From: JARIHC01 sp035692985
GTDB taxonomy: Bacteria > Patescibacteriota > Saccharimonadia > Saccharimonadales > UBA4665
Assembly: GCA_035692985.1 (NCBI GenBank)
Contig: DASSHG010000009.1
Coordinates: 186,001-250,000, forward strand
DNA: 64,000 bases
Direction: 5' to 3'
The position numbers and the translations under genes were made by a program. Shown here in pieces: positions 50,365-58,888 of the stretch; within the stretch, counting starts at the first letter, position 1; the number at the start of each line of letters is the position of its first letter. The notes under the pieces were generated by a model, which worked only from the letters and a program-made list of their open reading frames with translations, had not been told where the DNA came from and did no database searches.

Positions 50365-51228
50365 ATGTTTGAGCGTCGTATTAATAAAAGACTCTTGGGC
50401 GCTGCGGCTGCTATAGCAGCCGGCAATCTTGCAGTACCGGCAGCGGGGGCTGTGACGAATGAACACGAGGCGGCTTTGGCTGCCAAACGGGTTGCCATAA
50501 CAAAAGTCGGCGGCCACGCTGTAAAAAGCGCTAGCTCCGCCATAGTATCGAAAGCACACCACAAGAGACATTACCGTTCCAGCGGCGGAACCGCGGCCGT
50601 TCGGCTACCTACCGGCTGCACATCACCCGGTGGCACCACGGTTACTACCGGTCCACATTACCCTCGGCGCGTGGCTCTAACTTTTGACGATGGCCCAAGC
50701 GTCAAGAATACACCCAAGATTCTCAACATTCTTAATCACTTTGGCGTACACGGTACGTTTTTTGAGGAAGGTAAGCATGTGCGTGGGCGTGAAGAGCTGA
50801 TGACCGAAATACTGGCTAGCGGTGATGAAATCGGCAACCATTCTTATCATCACCCCCAGGATCCGGGGTATGGTGAACTGGTACAGACTAATCATCGCAT
50901 ACAGGAAGCCACCGGCTTTAAACCCTGCCTGTTCCGTCCGCCATATGGCTTGGTGAACAGCAACGTATCTTCGGCAGCTAGTCGCCTCGGCCTAGAGATA
51001 GTAGAGTGGAGCGTAGACTCCCTGGACGATAAACACCCGGGGGTTTCCGCTATCCGATCCAATGTTTTGAGCCAGGCGGAGCCAGGTTCCGTCATCCTTA
51101 TGCATGACGGCGGCCATCATCCCCAAACCGTCCGGGCTCTACCGGGAATCATCCGCGGCCTGAAAGACCAGGGGTTTGGTTTTGCTACCGTCACTGAGCT
51201 CACAGGCGGACATTGCACCTACAAATAG
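50365..51228 (+). CDS. secreted polysaccharide deacetylase (NodB domain)
   Basis: 287 aa. Ala-rich signal region (about 8-30), basic linker, then a NodB domain (about 100-285): T-F-D-D-G-P (D108, D109), N-H-S-Y-H-H (H159, H163), R-P-P-Y-G (191-195) and I-L-M-H-D-G (H247). All motifs are canonical, so it is likely active on N-acetylated glycans such as peptidoglycan. Two Cys may form a disulfide. It complements the larger deacetylase at 7888-10080, whose third motif is altered. Confidence 0.93.
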   Translation: MFERRINKRLLGAAAAIAAGNLAVPAAGAVTNEHEAALAAKRVAITKVGGHAVKSASSAIVSKAHHKRHYRSSGGTAAVRLPTGCTSPGGTTVTTGPHYPRRVALTFDDGPSVKNTPKILNILNHFGVHGTFFEEGKHVRGREELMTEILASGDEIGNHSYHHPQDPGYGELVQTNHRIQEATGFKPCLFRPPYGLVNSNVSSAASRLGLEIVEWSVDSLDDKHPGVSAIRSNVLSQAEPGSVILMHDGGHHPQTVRALPGIIRGLKDQGFGFATVTELTGGHCTYK

Positions 51229-51240
51229 ACTGTATAAAGC

Positions 51241-51269
51241 TTGCAGTATACTGCTTATGTTCATATACT
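51241..51269 (+). promoter_or_regulatory. promoter with palindrome, giant surface protein gene
   Basis: TTGCAG (51241-51246), 17-bp spacer and TATACT (51264-51269). A perfect 12-bp palindrome GCAGTATACTGC (51243-51254) covers part of the -35 and spacer and could be a repressor site. The leader to ATG 51303 is about 27 nt with only a weak SD. Confidence 0.5.
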
Positions 51270-51302
51270 GGTACCTAAGGTAACCAGTGAAGTCCATATG
51301 TA

Positions 51303-54300
51303 ATGGCGGCCAACACAGACAAAACCAGCGATTCTCAAGCAGCGCCCGGTGCGGCAACGGAAAGCAGCTCGCCCGCTAATTCAAGCGGCCAGAATAGAAA
51401 ATTGCCAAATTTTAGAAGTAAGTTGGTGATCAAAACTATCCTGGGGTTGGCGTTACTGGTGGTGGTCATACTTGTTGGTTGGCACTTCTATAACGACAGT
51501 AGGAATGTTGTCATCGGCAATACCACCATCACTCCTAAACAAGTCAACGAGCTGAGCGATGAGCTTGCCCAGTATACGAAGAAGAACAAAAATGTCAGCT
51601 TTGGTAATACCCATAAGACCGCGCGGGACACCCTTATTCTGAACGCCGCGCTTAAGGATGAAGCAAAAAGGCTTCATGCCACGATTGGCCAAGCTGACAT
51701 TGATAAAGTGCAGGCCAATCAATATAAAACTTATGGCGGCAAAGACAAGTACCAGGGGTTTGCGGATTACCAAGGGATTGGGAAATTCACCCAGCTTAAC
51801 GCCGAAAATAATGCTTATAAAGCCAAACTGGAAGATAAGCTTATCGCCAAGAAAGATTTGCTGGTAGCGGGTATTATATATGACACGCCGTACGTCAATA
51901 ATTCCACCAATCCTACCCCGATGGCGCTCAGACAGCAGGCCCTGGCAACCGTCCAAAAGAAATTCTTGCCGCTTTTTCAGCAGAACAAGAGCGACCAGAC
52001 AATAATCGCCCAAGCAGACATCGGCCCCGGTAAGCGCATATCCACCGGCAGTAAAGGCACCTACTTCAACAGCATGCCGAGCGTGGCGTTTTACGCGAAA
52101 GGCTGTACGACCGCCAGTCCATGCTTCAACGACGTGAAAGCAAAACCGCTTTCCGGCCTGCCTGATCCGGTTTCCACGCAGAAAGAAGTGGATAAGCTCA
52201 CGACGATTGGGCAGAGTACGGGCGTATTCAACTCGGAAGCAGGCTTCGTGGGGGTTCTGCGCCTGGTCGGCAAGACCTCCGGTAATTACGGTTCTTGGGA
52301 CCAATTTCTGCAACATTACGAAGATAAGTATGCCAAAGGAAGATTGCTGGGCTCTATCTTGCTGTCTGGCGACCAGTCTATATATAAAGCAGTGCGTTAT
52401 CTGACGAACCATCTAGCAGTCATTAATGACCATCTCGACGCTTTGGTGTGGCAAAAAGCATCAGCCGACCCGAGCTGTACTGATAACAGCGCACACTTAG
52501 TTAATCTGAATATCCACGCCTACAACCAAAATGGCGGCAATCTGAGCGGCGCCACGGTAACCGAGACCCGCCCGAATGCCCAGTGTCCTAACTCCGGCGG
52601 ACGTTATATAGACAGCCAGACCGGAGCTAACCATGGGCCGAATGGCGGCAGTACTAACAGCAGCGGCCAACTAAGCTTCAACGACAACTGCTACAACAGC
52701 CCGCCTGACTGGAGTCAGAGCGGACCCAGCGGTTACACATTGGGTTGGGTGCATGTCTATGACGTCGATGGGGACGATGCCACCATGGTAGTCGGCCAAA
52801 ACTTCAATGGCACCATCACGGATCAGAACGCAATCGGTAAAGCTATAACCGATTCCGGTATATGGAATAACGGCGTCCTCAATACTGCCGGCTCACTCAC
52901 CATCGAGCTGCACTATAACCAGACACCTACGACCTGGACGCTTACCAGCACGAGCACGGTCGATGGCGTGCAGGGTACCATCCGGGCGGCTCCCGGCTCC
53001 CACCACACTTTCAAACACACTATCCATAACAACGGCCCGAGCACCGCTACTTATAACTGGGCCATAAAGGACGGCACAGGTAGCGGGTACTCCGGCACTG
53101 GCATTAATTCCGGCGGCAACATTAACGTGAATAACGACAGTAACGGCCCTAATGGCTATACTAAAGGCTATACGGTTCCGGGTAGTGCTAAAAACGGCGA
53201 TAAATATTGTATGCGCATAGACTACAGTCATGCCGACGGCCCCACGGACGGATCGAACTCAAACAGCTCACCAGCCTGTATTATCGTAGACAACGGGCAC
53301 ACCCAGCCGCCTTCGCCAGCCTTTGGCTGTAACAATGTGACCGTGCCGCATACCGATGGTTACATTACATATACCACCATCAGCGGTACCGACTCGGATG
53401 GCACCTATGAAACTGATCCCGGCGGTCCGGATTTAAATCTTAATATGACACCTACGCATAAGGACGTCAGCATAACCACGGACGTATGGCACAACGTCAA
53501 TGCAGGTACCGGGAACCCGCCTAATTGGCAAGAGTTGCCTGGCAACCCACAGACACCCATTGTCTACCACTGTTTGCACGCTTCCTGTTCGGGCGGCTGG
53601 GTAGATGGCGATGGGCCATGGGACGGTTCGTACAATCCTGACGGTTCGCAGCATCATATAGTTCAAGCCGGCCATTCGTTTACAGCTTATGTGAACGTGA
53701 AGAACGATAACACGGCCACAGTCGCCCAACCTATACAGTCCAGCGTTGGCGATACTCACTTCAGTCTCACAGAACCACCCGATCAATATAGGAGTGACCT
53801 TCGCACTCACAATACTGACTTTGGTTTGGACGTTGGCGAAGAGGAAACGAAAAAAATTGACGATTTTGCTCCGAACGGCAACACCAACCAGATCAGGAGT
53901 ATGACCTTGCAGTTCTATCCTGATTACTATGGGTCTGACAGGCTGGATGACGGCACCAATTGCTCAATAACATTCAATATATACCAGCACTTCGACGCAT
54001 CATTGCCCCCGCCAAAATCAGATCCGGAGCCGACCAAGGAGCATCCATATCAAGGGGTGGACTACGCAACGTATATTAACGTCAAGAACGACTTGAGCCA
54101 CGCCGTAAACATCCCGACCAGTAGCGAATTTTATAAGCTGGCGGCCGTTGGCGGGAAAACTACCATAGCCTCCAGCACCGGCGGTACCTACGGCATCTAC
54201 CCGCCTTATCCGTCATCACCGGGCGGCACTCCCACGACCACGCTTTTCGGGCACTACAATATCGCGGCAGGATCCTACCAGGCGGGCGATGAATACTGCG

Positions 54301-56033
54301 CTCATATCCACGCCGACTACACGACAGGTTATGTGGGGCCTGATAATGGCGTTGTGGCCGCGGCCAATCCGGCCGACAATTATACCTGTCCGCGCATTGC
54401 CAACGAACCCTATTTCCATGTCTATAACAGTGATATTTCGGCGGGCGGGGATTTCGGCCAATGCTCTAAAGACGGCGGCACGCTGGCTGGTTACTCTGAT
54501 ATCAGCGATCCGCCCGGTGCTACCCGCGGCAGCAGCACGCAGCTTAGTGCCTTGGCCTTGTTGAAAATTACCGGCGTAGCCAGTGCCCAAAGCCCCGGCA
54601 ATATCAACGGCTCGCCGACCAAGCTGAGCTTTGCCAATGACCCCAACGAAGTACAGGTCGATTCCACCGGCAACGAAAGCCCAGCCCTAGGCGGGTATAT
54701 TGGCGGCCCCAACAACCAGGATAATGCTTGCCGCACCCTGACCAACGAAACAGCGCCGACCGGTGCTCCTACAAACACCAGCTCCAATCCTGTAATCAAC
54801 GATATCGGCACGCTAAGCGGCTCTCACCTCGCTCCCAAAAACAATCCTAGCGACCCCGATGTCTATCTCAATTCCCAAGTCTATGATGACGGTACCGACA
54901 ATACCAAACTCACTATTAAAGGCGGCACGCTGCCTAGTAGCATCAACACTAACGTCTCCATCTTTGTCAAAGGCGACGTCTACATATCCAACAACATCAC
55001 CTACGGTAATGGGTGGGGCGCCGGCACTGCGCCCTCGTTCGTAGTGCACGCCACCGGCAATATCTATGTAGCGCCAGGCGTTAAACAGCTGGCCGGTGTC
55101 TACATCGCCCAGGAAAAATCAGATGGCACAAAGGGCAAGATCTATACTTGCGCCGACACCGTCAACCACTTCAGTCCAATGTCGGCCGCCAACCTGTATA
55201 ACGGCTGCAAAAACCAGCTGGTGGTGACCGGCAACTTCGTGGCCAAGCAAATCAACCTGATGCGGACCTTGGGCAGCTTGCGCGACGAGGAGCCCAATGC
55301 CGCCGTACCAGCCCGGCTCGGATCAACAGCCGTACCATTCCATCGCTACTACTGTGGTGGACTTGTGCGCCCAGGCTACCATTATTACCAGGCTGATTCC
55401 ACTCCGCCGCGACCGTCAAAACAACCTATTGGTTGCGGCGATGAAGGGGCTAATGGTTACATATTGCCAACACAAACTGAAGGTAGCGTACCATTGTATT
55501 ACACCACCCCTACCAGTCTTACTCGCCAAAACTCGTACTACACCACTAATTACAGCCAGGCCGTACACAACATTGGAATACCGTCAGGATCAGACGTCGC
55601 CTGTTTCACACCTGCCGCTACCTGTAATCCAGTTATAGTTGGTTATGTCCAAACGTCACCTAAACAGGATACTACGCCACTGTATGGTCTTTACGGTACT
55701 GACAGCCAAACCTATTTCTATACGACCAGTAAAGCCGAACATGATAGCACACTGAGCGCTATCCAAAGTGCGGGGGTTGATCATGGGTGGAGCCTTGGCA
55801 TCGTGGCATATGTCTATACTAAAGCTCACGTAGGCGGCTCTCCCGCCGTGGGTCTGACCGCACCGGCCGCGCCGCACTGTAGCAATCTAGGATCCCAGAG
55901 CATAGCCAGTACTTGCGCCGGCGAGATCTTTGAATACAGCCCCGCTTTATACCTCTCGAGCCCGGCTGACCAGCCGCCGGGCGGCGGATCGCTGCAATTC
56001 CAGTCGATCACCAGCCTGCCGCCGGTGCTCTGA
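51303..56033 (+). CDS. giant membrane-anchored surface protein
   Basis: 1576 aa. Cytoplasmic Ser/Ala-rich head, one membrane helix (about 41-61), a helical SurA N-terminal-like region (about 65-175), then a very long extracellular part rich in Asn, Gly, Ser, Thr and Asp with several Ig/CARDB-like beta domains and scattered Cys pairs. Near the C-terminus (about 1390-1510) lie repeats with P-L-Y-x-x-Y and Y-F-Y-T-T-S-K-A-E-H that match DUF5648-type lectin-like modules. They interrupt a region flanked by L-G-S-L-R-D and E-Y-S-P-A-L-Y-L. No LPxTG. It sits just upstream of the pilus operon. An adhesin or contact protein is the likeliest role. Confidence 0.8.
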   Translation: MAANTDKTSDSQAAPGAATESSSPANSSGQNRKLPNFRSKLVIKTILGLALLVVVILVGWHFYNDSRNVVIGNTTITPKQVNELSDELAQYTKKNKNVSFGNTHKTARDTLILNAALKDEAKRLHATIGQADIDKVQANQYKTYGGKDKYQGFADYQGIGKFTQLNAENNAYKAKLEDKLIAKKDLLVAGIIYDTPYVNNSTNPTPMALRQQALATVQKKFLPLFQQNKSDQTIIAQADIGPGKRISTGSKGTYFNSMPSVAFYAKGCTTASPCFNDVKAKPLSGLPDPVSTQKEVDKLTTIGQSTGVFNSEAGFVGVLRLVGKTSGNYGSWDQFLQHYEDKYAKGRLLGSILLSGDQSIYKAVRYLTNHLAVINDHLDALVWQKASADPSCTDNSAHLVNLNIHAYNQNGGNLSGATVTETRPNAQCPNSGGRYIDSQTGANHGPNGGSTNSSGQLSFNDNCYNSPPDWSQSGPSGYTLGWVHVYDVDGDDATMVVGQNFNGTITDQNAIGKAITDSGIWNNGVLNTAGSLTIELHYNQTPTTWTLTSTSTVDGVQGTIRAAPGSHHTFKHTIHNNGPSTATYNWAIKDGTGSGYSGTGINSGGNINVNNDSNGPNGYTKGYTVPGSAKNGDKYCMRIDYSHADGPTDGSNSNSSPACIIVDNGHTQPPSPAFGCNNVTVPHTDGYITYTTISGTDSDGTYETDPGGPDLNLNMTPTHKDVSITTDVWHNVNAGTGNPPNWQELPGNPQTPIVYHCLHASCSGGWVDGDGPWDGSYNPDGSQHHIVQAGHSFTAYVNVKNDNTATVAQPIQSSVGDTHFSLTEPPDQYRSDLRTHNTDFGLDVGEEETKKIDDFAPNGNTNQIRSMTLQFYPDYYGSDRLDDGTNCSITFNIYQHFDASLPPPKSDPEPTKEHPYQGVDYATYINVKNDLSHAVNIPTSSEFYKLAAVGGKTTIASSTGGTYGIYPPYPSSPGGTPTTTLFGHYNIAAGSYQAGDEYCAHIHADYTTGYVGPDNGVVAAANPADNYTCPRIANEPYFHVYNSDISAGGDFGQCSKDGGTLAGYSDISDPPGATRGSSTQLSALALLKITGVASAQSPGNINGSPTKLSFANDPNEVQVDSTGNESPALGGYIGGPNNQDNACRTLTNETAPTGAPTNTSSNPVINDIGTLSGSHLAPKNNPSDPDVYLNSQVYDDGTDNTKLTIKGGTLPSSINTNVSIFVKGDVYISNNITYGNGWGAGTAPSFVVHATGNIYVAPGVKQLAGVYIAQEKSDGTKGKIYTCADTVNHFSPMSAANLYNGCKNQLVVTGNFVAKQINLMRTLGSLRDEEPNAAVPARLGSTAVPFHRYYCGGLVRPGYHYYQADSTPPRPSKQPIGCGDEGANGYILPTQTEGSVPLYYTTPTSLTRQNSYYTTNYSQAVHNIGIPSGSDVACFTPAATCNPVIVGYVQTSPKQDTTPLYGLYGTDSQTYFYTTSKAEHDSTLSAIQSAGVDHGWSLGIVAYVYTKAHVGGSPAVGLTAPAAPHCSNLGSQSIASTCAGEIFEYSPALYLSSPADQPPGGGSLQFQSITSLPPVL

Positions 56034-56165
56034 GCGGGTACCCCCCTGGACGCGTACCGCTTATGTTTGCTATAATTCAGCATGTCACAAGTCAAAAGGC
56101 AATAGAAAATGGGTGGAAAAAACAAACGACACTGCAACGATAGCGCTTATGCTATAATGCGACAG

Positions 56166-56210
56166 ATGAACACCTCAAGTACGGCGGGTACGGCCGGAGC
56201 CAGCGTATGA
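56166..56210 (+). CDS. 14-codon leaderless micro-ORF before pilM
   Basis: ATG 56166 encodes 14 residues (M-N-T-S-S-T-A-G-T-A-G-A-S-V) and its TGA overlaps the pilM ATG as ATGA. An extended -10 (TGcTATAAT, 56153-56158) ends 7 nt before it. pilM itself has no ribosome site, so the micro-ORF probably delivers ribosomes to it by coupling. Whether the peptide has a role is unknown. Confidence 0.55.
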   Translation: MNTSSTAGTAGASV

Positions 56211-57250
56211 GTTTACTATTCGGTGCGGCATCCGACTTTTTCGGTCTTGATATTGGCAGCACGGCGGTGCGGCTGGTACAGCTGCAGGGTGCCGGAAACG
56301 CCAAATCGCTGCTGAAGTACGCCTATGTACCGGTAGACGCTACGGTAGCGCTCAGTGATTCCAAGGCCGACCAGCAGAAACTGGCCCAGACCATCTCGCA
56401 GTTAGTCGGCCAAGCGCATGTTACTACTAAAAATGTTGCTGTCGGTATTCCATCCAGCCGGGTTTTTACCACCGTGGCTGATGTTGACCGCTTGCCCACC
56501 AACGAACTGGCCAAGGCTATCCCCCTGCAGGCCGATGCGCTTATCCCGACACCTCTCAGTGAATCTACTATTGACTGGTCGCTGCTTGGTGACTCGCCAA
56601 GTGATAAGACCAAGCAGGAAATCCTGCTCACCAGCGTGCCCAACAAATTCGTGGAAGACCGTCTGGATATGCTGGAATCAATCGGCCTGAACGTGATCGC
56701 TTTCGAACCGGATAACCTGGCTATGGCCCGCGCCTTGACGCTGGCAGATAGCCCGGGCGCCCAACTCATACTGGACGTCGGTCACCGGGCGACAGATCTG
56801 GTGATTGTTATGAACGGCGCGCCGCATCTGACCCGTAGTATCCCCACGGGCGTGGAAGCACTCCTGAAAGCCGCCTCGCAGACGCTCAATATCGACGCCA
56901 AACAAGCCGAGCAATTCGTCTTTAAGTTCGGCCTGAGCCGCGAAAAGCTGGAGGGCCAGGTTTTTGGGGCCATCAGCGGCACCGTAGACCTGCTGAGTAC
57001 CGAAGTAGAGAAGTCTATCAAGTTTTTCCAAACTCGTTATACGGGTGTAAAAGTGGAGCGGATTATCGTAACCGGTGGCGCCGCGATCATACCGGAATTC
57101 CCGCTGTATGTGGCCAATAAATTCGGCGTCAGCGTGGAAATCGGCAATGCCTGGCGCGGAGTGACGTTTAGCCAGGACCGGCAGAACGAGTTGCTGGCCA
57201 TATCCAACCAGTTTGGCGTGGCCGTCGGCTTAGCGGAGAGGAGCGCCTGA
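56207..57250 (+). CDS. pilM: type IV pilus assembly protein PilM
   Basis: 347 aa. Actin-like ATPase fold: phosphate-1 F-G-L-D-I-G-S-T-A-V, phosphate-2 I-L-D-V-G-H-R-A-T-D, adenosine motif V-T-G-G-A-A. PilM forms the cytoplasmic ring that binds the PilN N-terminus and coordinates the PilB/PilT motors. First full gene of the operon; followed by pilN with a one-base TGATG overlap. Confidence 0.95.
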   Translation: MSLLFGAASDFFGLDIGSTAVRLVQLQGAGNAKSLLKYAYVPVDATVALSDSKADQQKLAQTISQLVGQAHVTTKNVAVGIPSSRVFTTVADVDRLPTNELAKAIPLQADALIPTPLSESTIDWSLLGDSPSDKTKQEILLTSVPNKFVEDRLDMLESIGLNVIAFEPDNLAMARALTLADSPGAQLILDVGHRATDLVIVMNGAPHLTRSIPTGVEALLKAASQTLNIDAKQAEQFVFKFGLSREKLEGQVFGAISGTVDLLSTEVEKSIKFFQTRYTGVKVERIIVTGGAAIIPEFPLYVANKFGVSVEIGNAWRGVTFSQDRQNELLAISNQFGVAVGLAERSA

Positions 57251-57948
57251 TGCAGCTCAATCTCTTACCGGCCGTAAAAATGGAATATATCAAGGCGCAG
57301 CGGGCGCGTCGCCTGGTATTGACGGTGTGCACATTAGTCACGATCGCGGCGCTGGCGCTGCTGCTCCTATTATTAAGTGTTGACGGCTTGCAAAAGAAGC
57401 ATCTTAGCGATTTGAGCAAAGACATCACCTCGGAGAGCGGCAAGCTGCAACACGAGCCGCAAATCAACAAAATGCTGACCGTCCAGAACCAACTTGGCAG
57501 CCTAACGGCCTTGCACGCCAGCGAGCCGGCCGCTTCGCGGGTGTTTACCTATCTTAACCAAGTGACACCGGCCAACGTCAGTATCACTGACTTCACGATA
57601 GATTTCACCAAACAAACAGCCACCATTACTGGCACCTCTGCTAACCTGGCCAACGTCAACCAATATGTTGACACCCTGAAACACGCCACCTATACGACTC
57701 CGGACAATAAGACTCCGCAGCCGGCTTTCAATAATGTTGTGCTGACCAGCTTCAGCTTGAATACCGACTCCGGCAACTCCGGACAGGCCGCCAATTACAC
57801 AATTAGCCTTTCTTACGACAAAAACATCTTCGATATCGCCCAAAATGTCACGCTATCAGTACCCAAGATTACGACTACCCGTTTGACTGGCGGCCAGCCG
57901 ACCGATTTATTCCAGGCCGCGCCACCGGCTAAGGGAGGGGGCCAATAA
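57250..57948 (+). CDS. pilN: type IV pilus assembly protein PilN
   Basis: 232 aa. Starts with the PilM-binding signature (I/L-N-L-L-P), has one membrane helix (about 24-46), a coiled coil, and a ferredoxin-like domain (about 95-190) with V-S-I-T-D-F-T-I-D-F. Ends in a Pro/Gly-rich tail. Links PilM to PilO. Overlaps pilO as TAATG. Confidence 0.92.
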   Translation: MQLNLLPAVKMEYIKAQRARRLVLTVCTLVTIAALALLLLLLSVDGLQKKHLSDLSKDITSESGKLQHEPQINKMLTVQNQLGSLTALHASEPAASRVFTYLNQVTPANVSITDFTIDFTKQTATITGTSANLANVNQYVDTLKHATYTTPDNKTPQPAFNNVVLTSFSLNTDSGNSGQAANYTISLSYDKNIFDIAQNVTLSVPKITTTRLTGGQPTDLFQAAPPAKGGGQ

Positions 57949-58625
57949 TGGCAGACAATCTGATTTCTACTAAGCGACTGGCCATTAGTAAGTCCAATGC
58001 CCAGATGGTGGCCGTGGTGGCCGTGGCATCGTTTATTACGATCTTTTGTCTGGTGGCTTCCAATGCCGTCTTTAGCCAGAACCGCTATCAGGCGAGGGTC
58101 ATCAGCGCCAAAGAAAAAGCCCACAAACAGCTCCAACAAAATATCGACAATTACAGTAATCTGGCAACCGCTTACAAGGCTTTCGATAATGCCTCTACCA
58201 ACGTGATTGGCGGCAATAAAGGCGGTACTGGCGACAATGACGGCGCCAACTCCAAGATTATCCTGGACGCGCTGCCCAGCACCTATGATTTCCCGGCGCT
58301 GACCTCCAGTATCGAAAAAATCCTGACCGACAGCAACCTGAAAGTTACCAGCATTACCGGTACCGATGACCAGCTGGCCCAGCAGGGCAACACCACCAGC
58401 GCTACGCCGCAGCCAGTCAATATACCGTTTACGTTTACGGTCAGCAATGCCAGCTATACATCGGTTGGCCAGTTGATGACCAAACTTCAGCAATCCATCC
58501 GGCCGATCCAGGTAGACACGCTTGATGCCAGCGGCAGCCAGAACAACATGACTGTTACCGTGACCGCCCACACCTATTACCAGCCGGGCAAGAATGTTAG
58601 CATAACCAAGAAGGTTATTAAATGA
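57948..58625 (+). CDS. pilO: type IV pilus assembly protein PilO
   Basis: 225 aa. One membrane helix (about 20-42), a coiled-coil stretch (about 50-85) and a C-terminal ferredoxin-like domain: the PilO layout. An insertion rich in Gly/Asn follows the coiled coil. Forms a heterodimer with PilN. Overlaps the next gene as ATGA. Confidence 0.88.
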   Translation: MADNLISTKRLAISKSNAQMVAVVAVASFITIFCLVASNAVFSQNRYQARVISAKEKAHKQLQQNIDNYSNLATAYKAFDNASTNVIGGNKGGTGDNDGANSKIILDALPSTYDFPALTSSIEKILTDSNLKVTSITGTDDQLAQQGNTTSATPQPVNIPFTFTVSNASYTSVGQLMTKLQQSIRPIQVDTLDASGSQNNMTVTVTAHTYYQPGKNVSITKKVIK

Positions 58626-58873
58626 AGCAAAAAGACATAGCCCTGATAATCATGATAATTGCTATTGCCGGCGTCCTGTCGTTCTTTATCTCCAAGCAAA
58701 TTTTTGCCTCGCCGAAAAACCGCCAGCAGCAGGTAGAAGTCGTCCAGCCGATTACCGCTGATTTCCCGAAGCCCGACAGCAACTACTTCAACAGCCAGGC
58801 GTTTGACCCGACACAAACCATTACTATCGGGCAGAATGCCAATCCGGATCCCTTCAGCGGCCAGTCGCAGTAG
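58622..58873 (+). CDS. small pilus-operon membrane protein, PilP position
   Basis: 83 aa: one membrane helix (about 6-26) and a short extracytoplasmic tail rich in Pro, Gln and Asn. It occupies the position of pilP in pilMNOPQ operons but lacks the PilP beta domain, as would suit a cell without an outer membrane and PilQ secretin. Likely a small alignment-complex subunit; not recognised by sequence. Confidence 0.65.
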   Translation: MKQKDIALIIMIIAIAGVLSFFISKQIFASPKNRQQQVEVVQPITADFPKPDSNYFNSQAFDPTQTITIGQNANPDPFSGQSQ

Positions 58874-58888
58874 TAGGAGAGCCGTTTC

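Noticed and set aside
51453..52412. 319-codon minus-strand frame inside the giant surface protein gene
   Set aside because: No ribosome site, no family pattern, and it mirrors codons of the sense gene.
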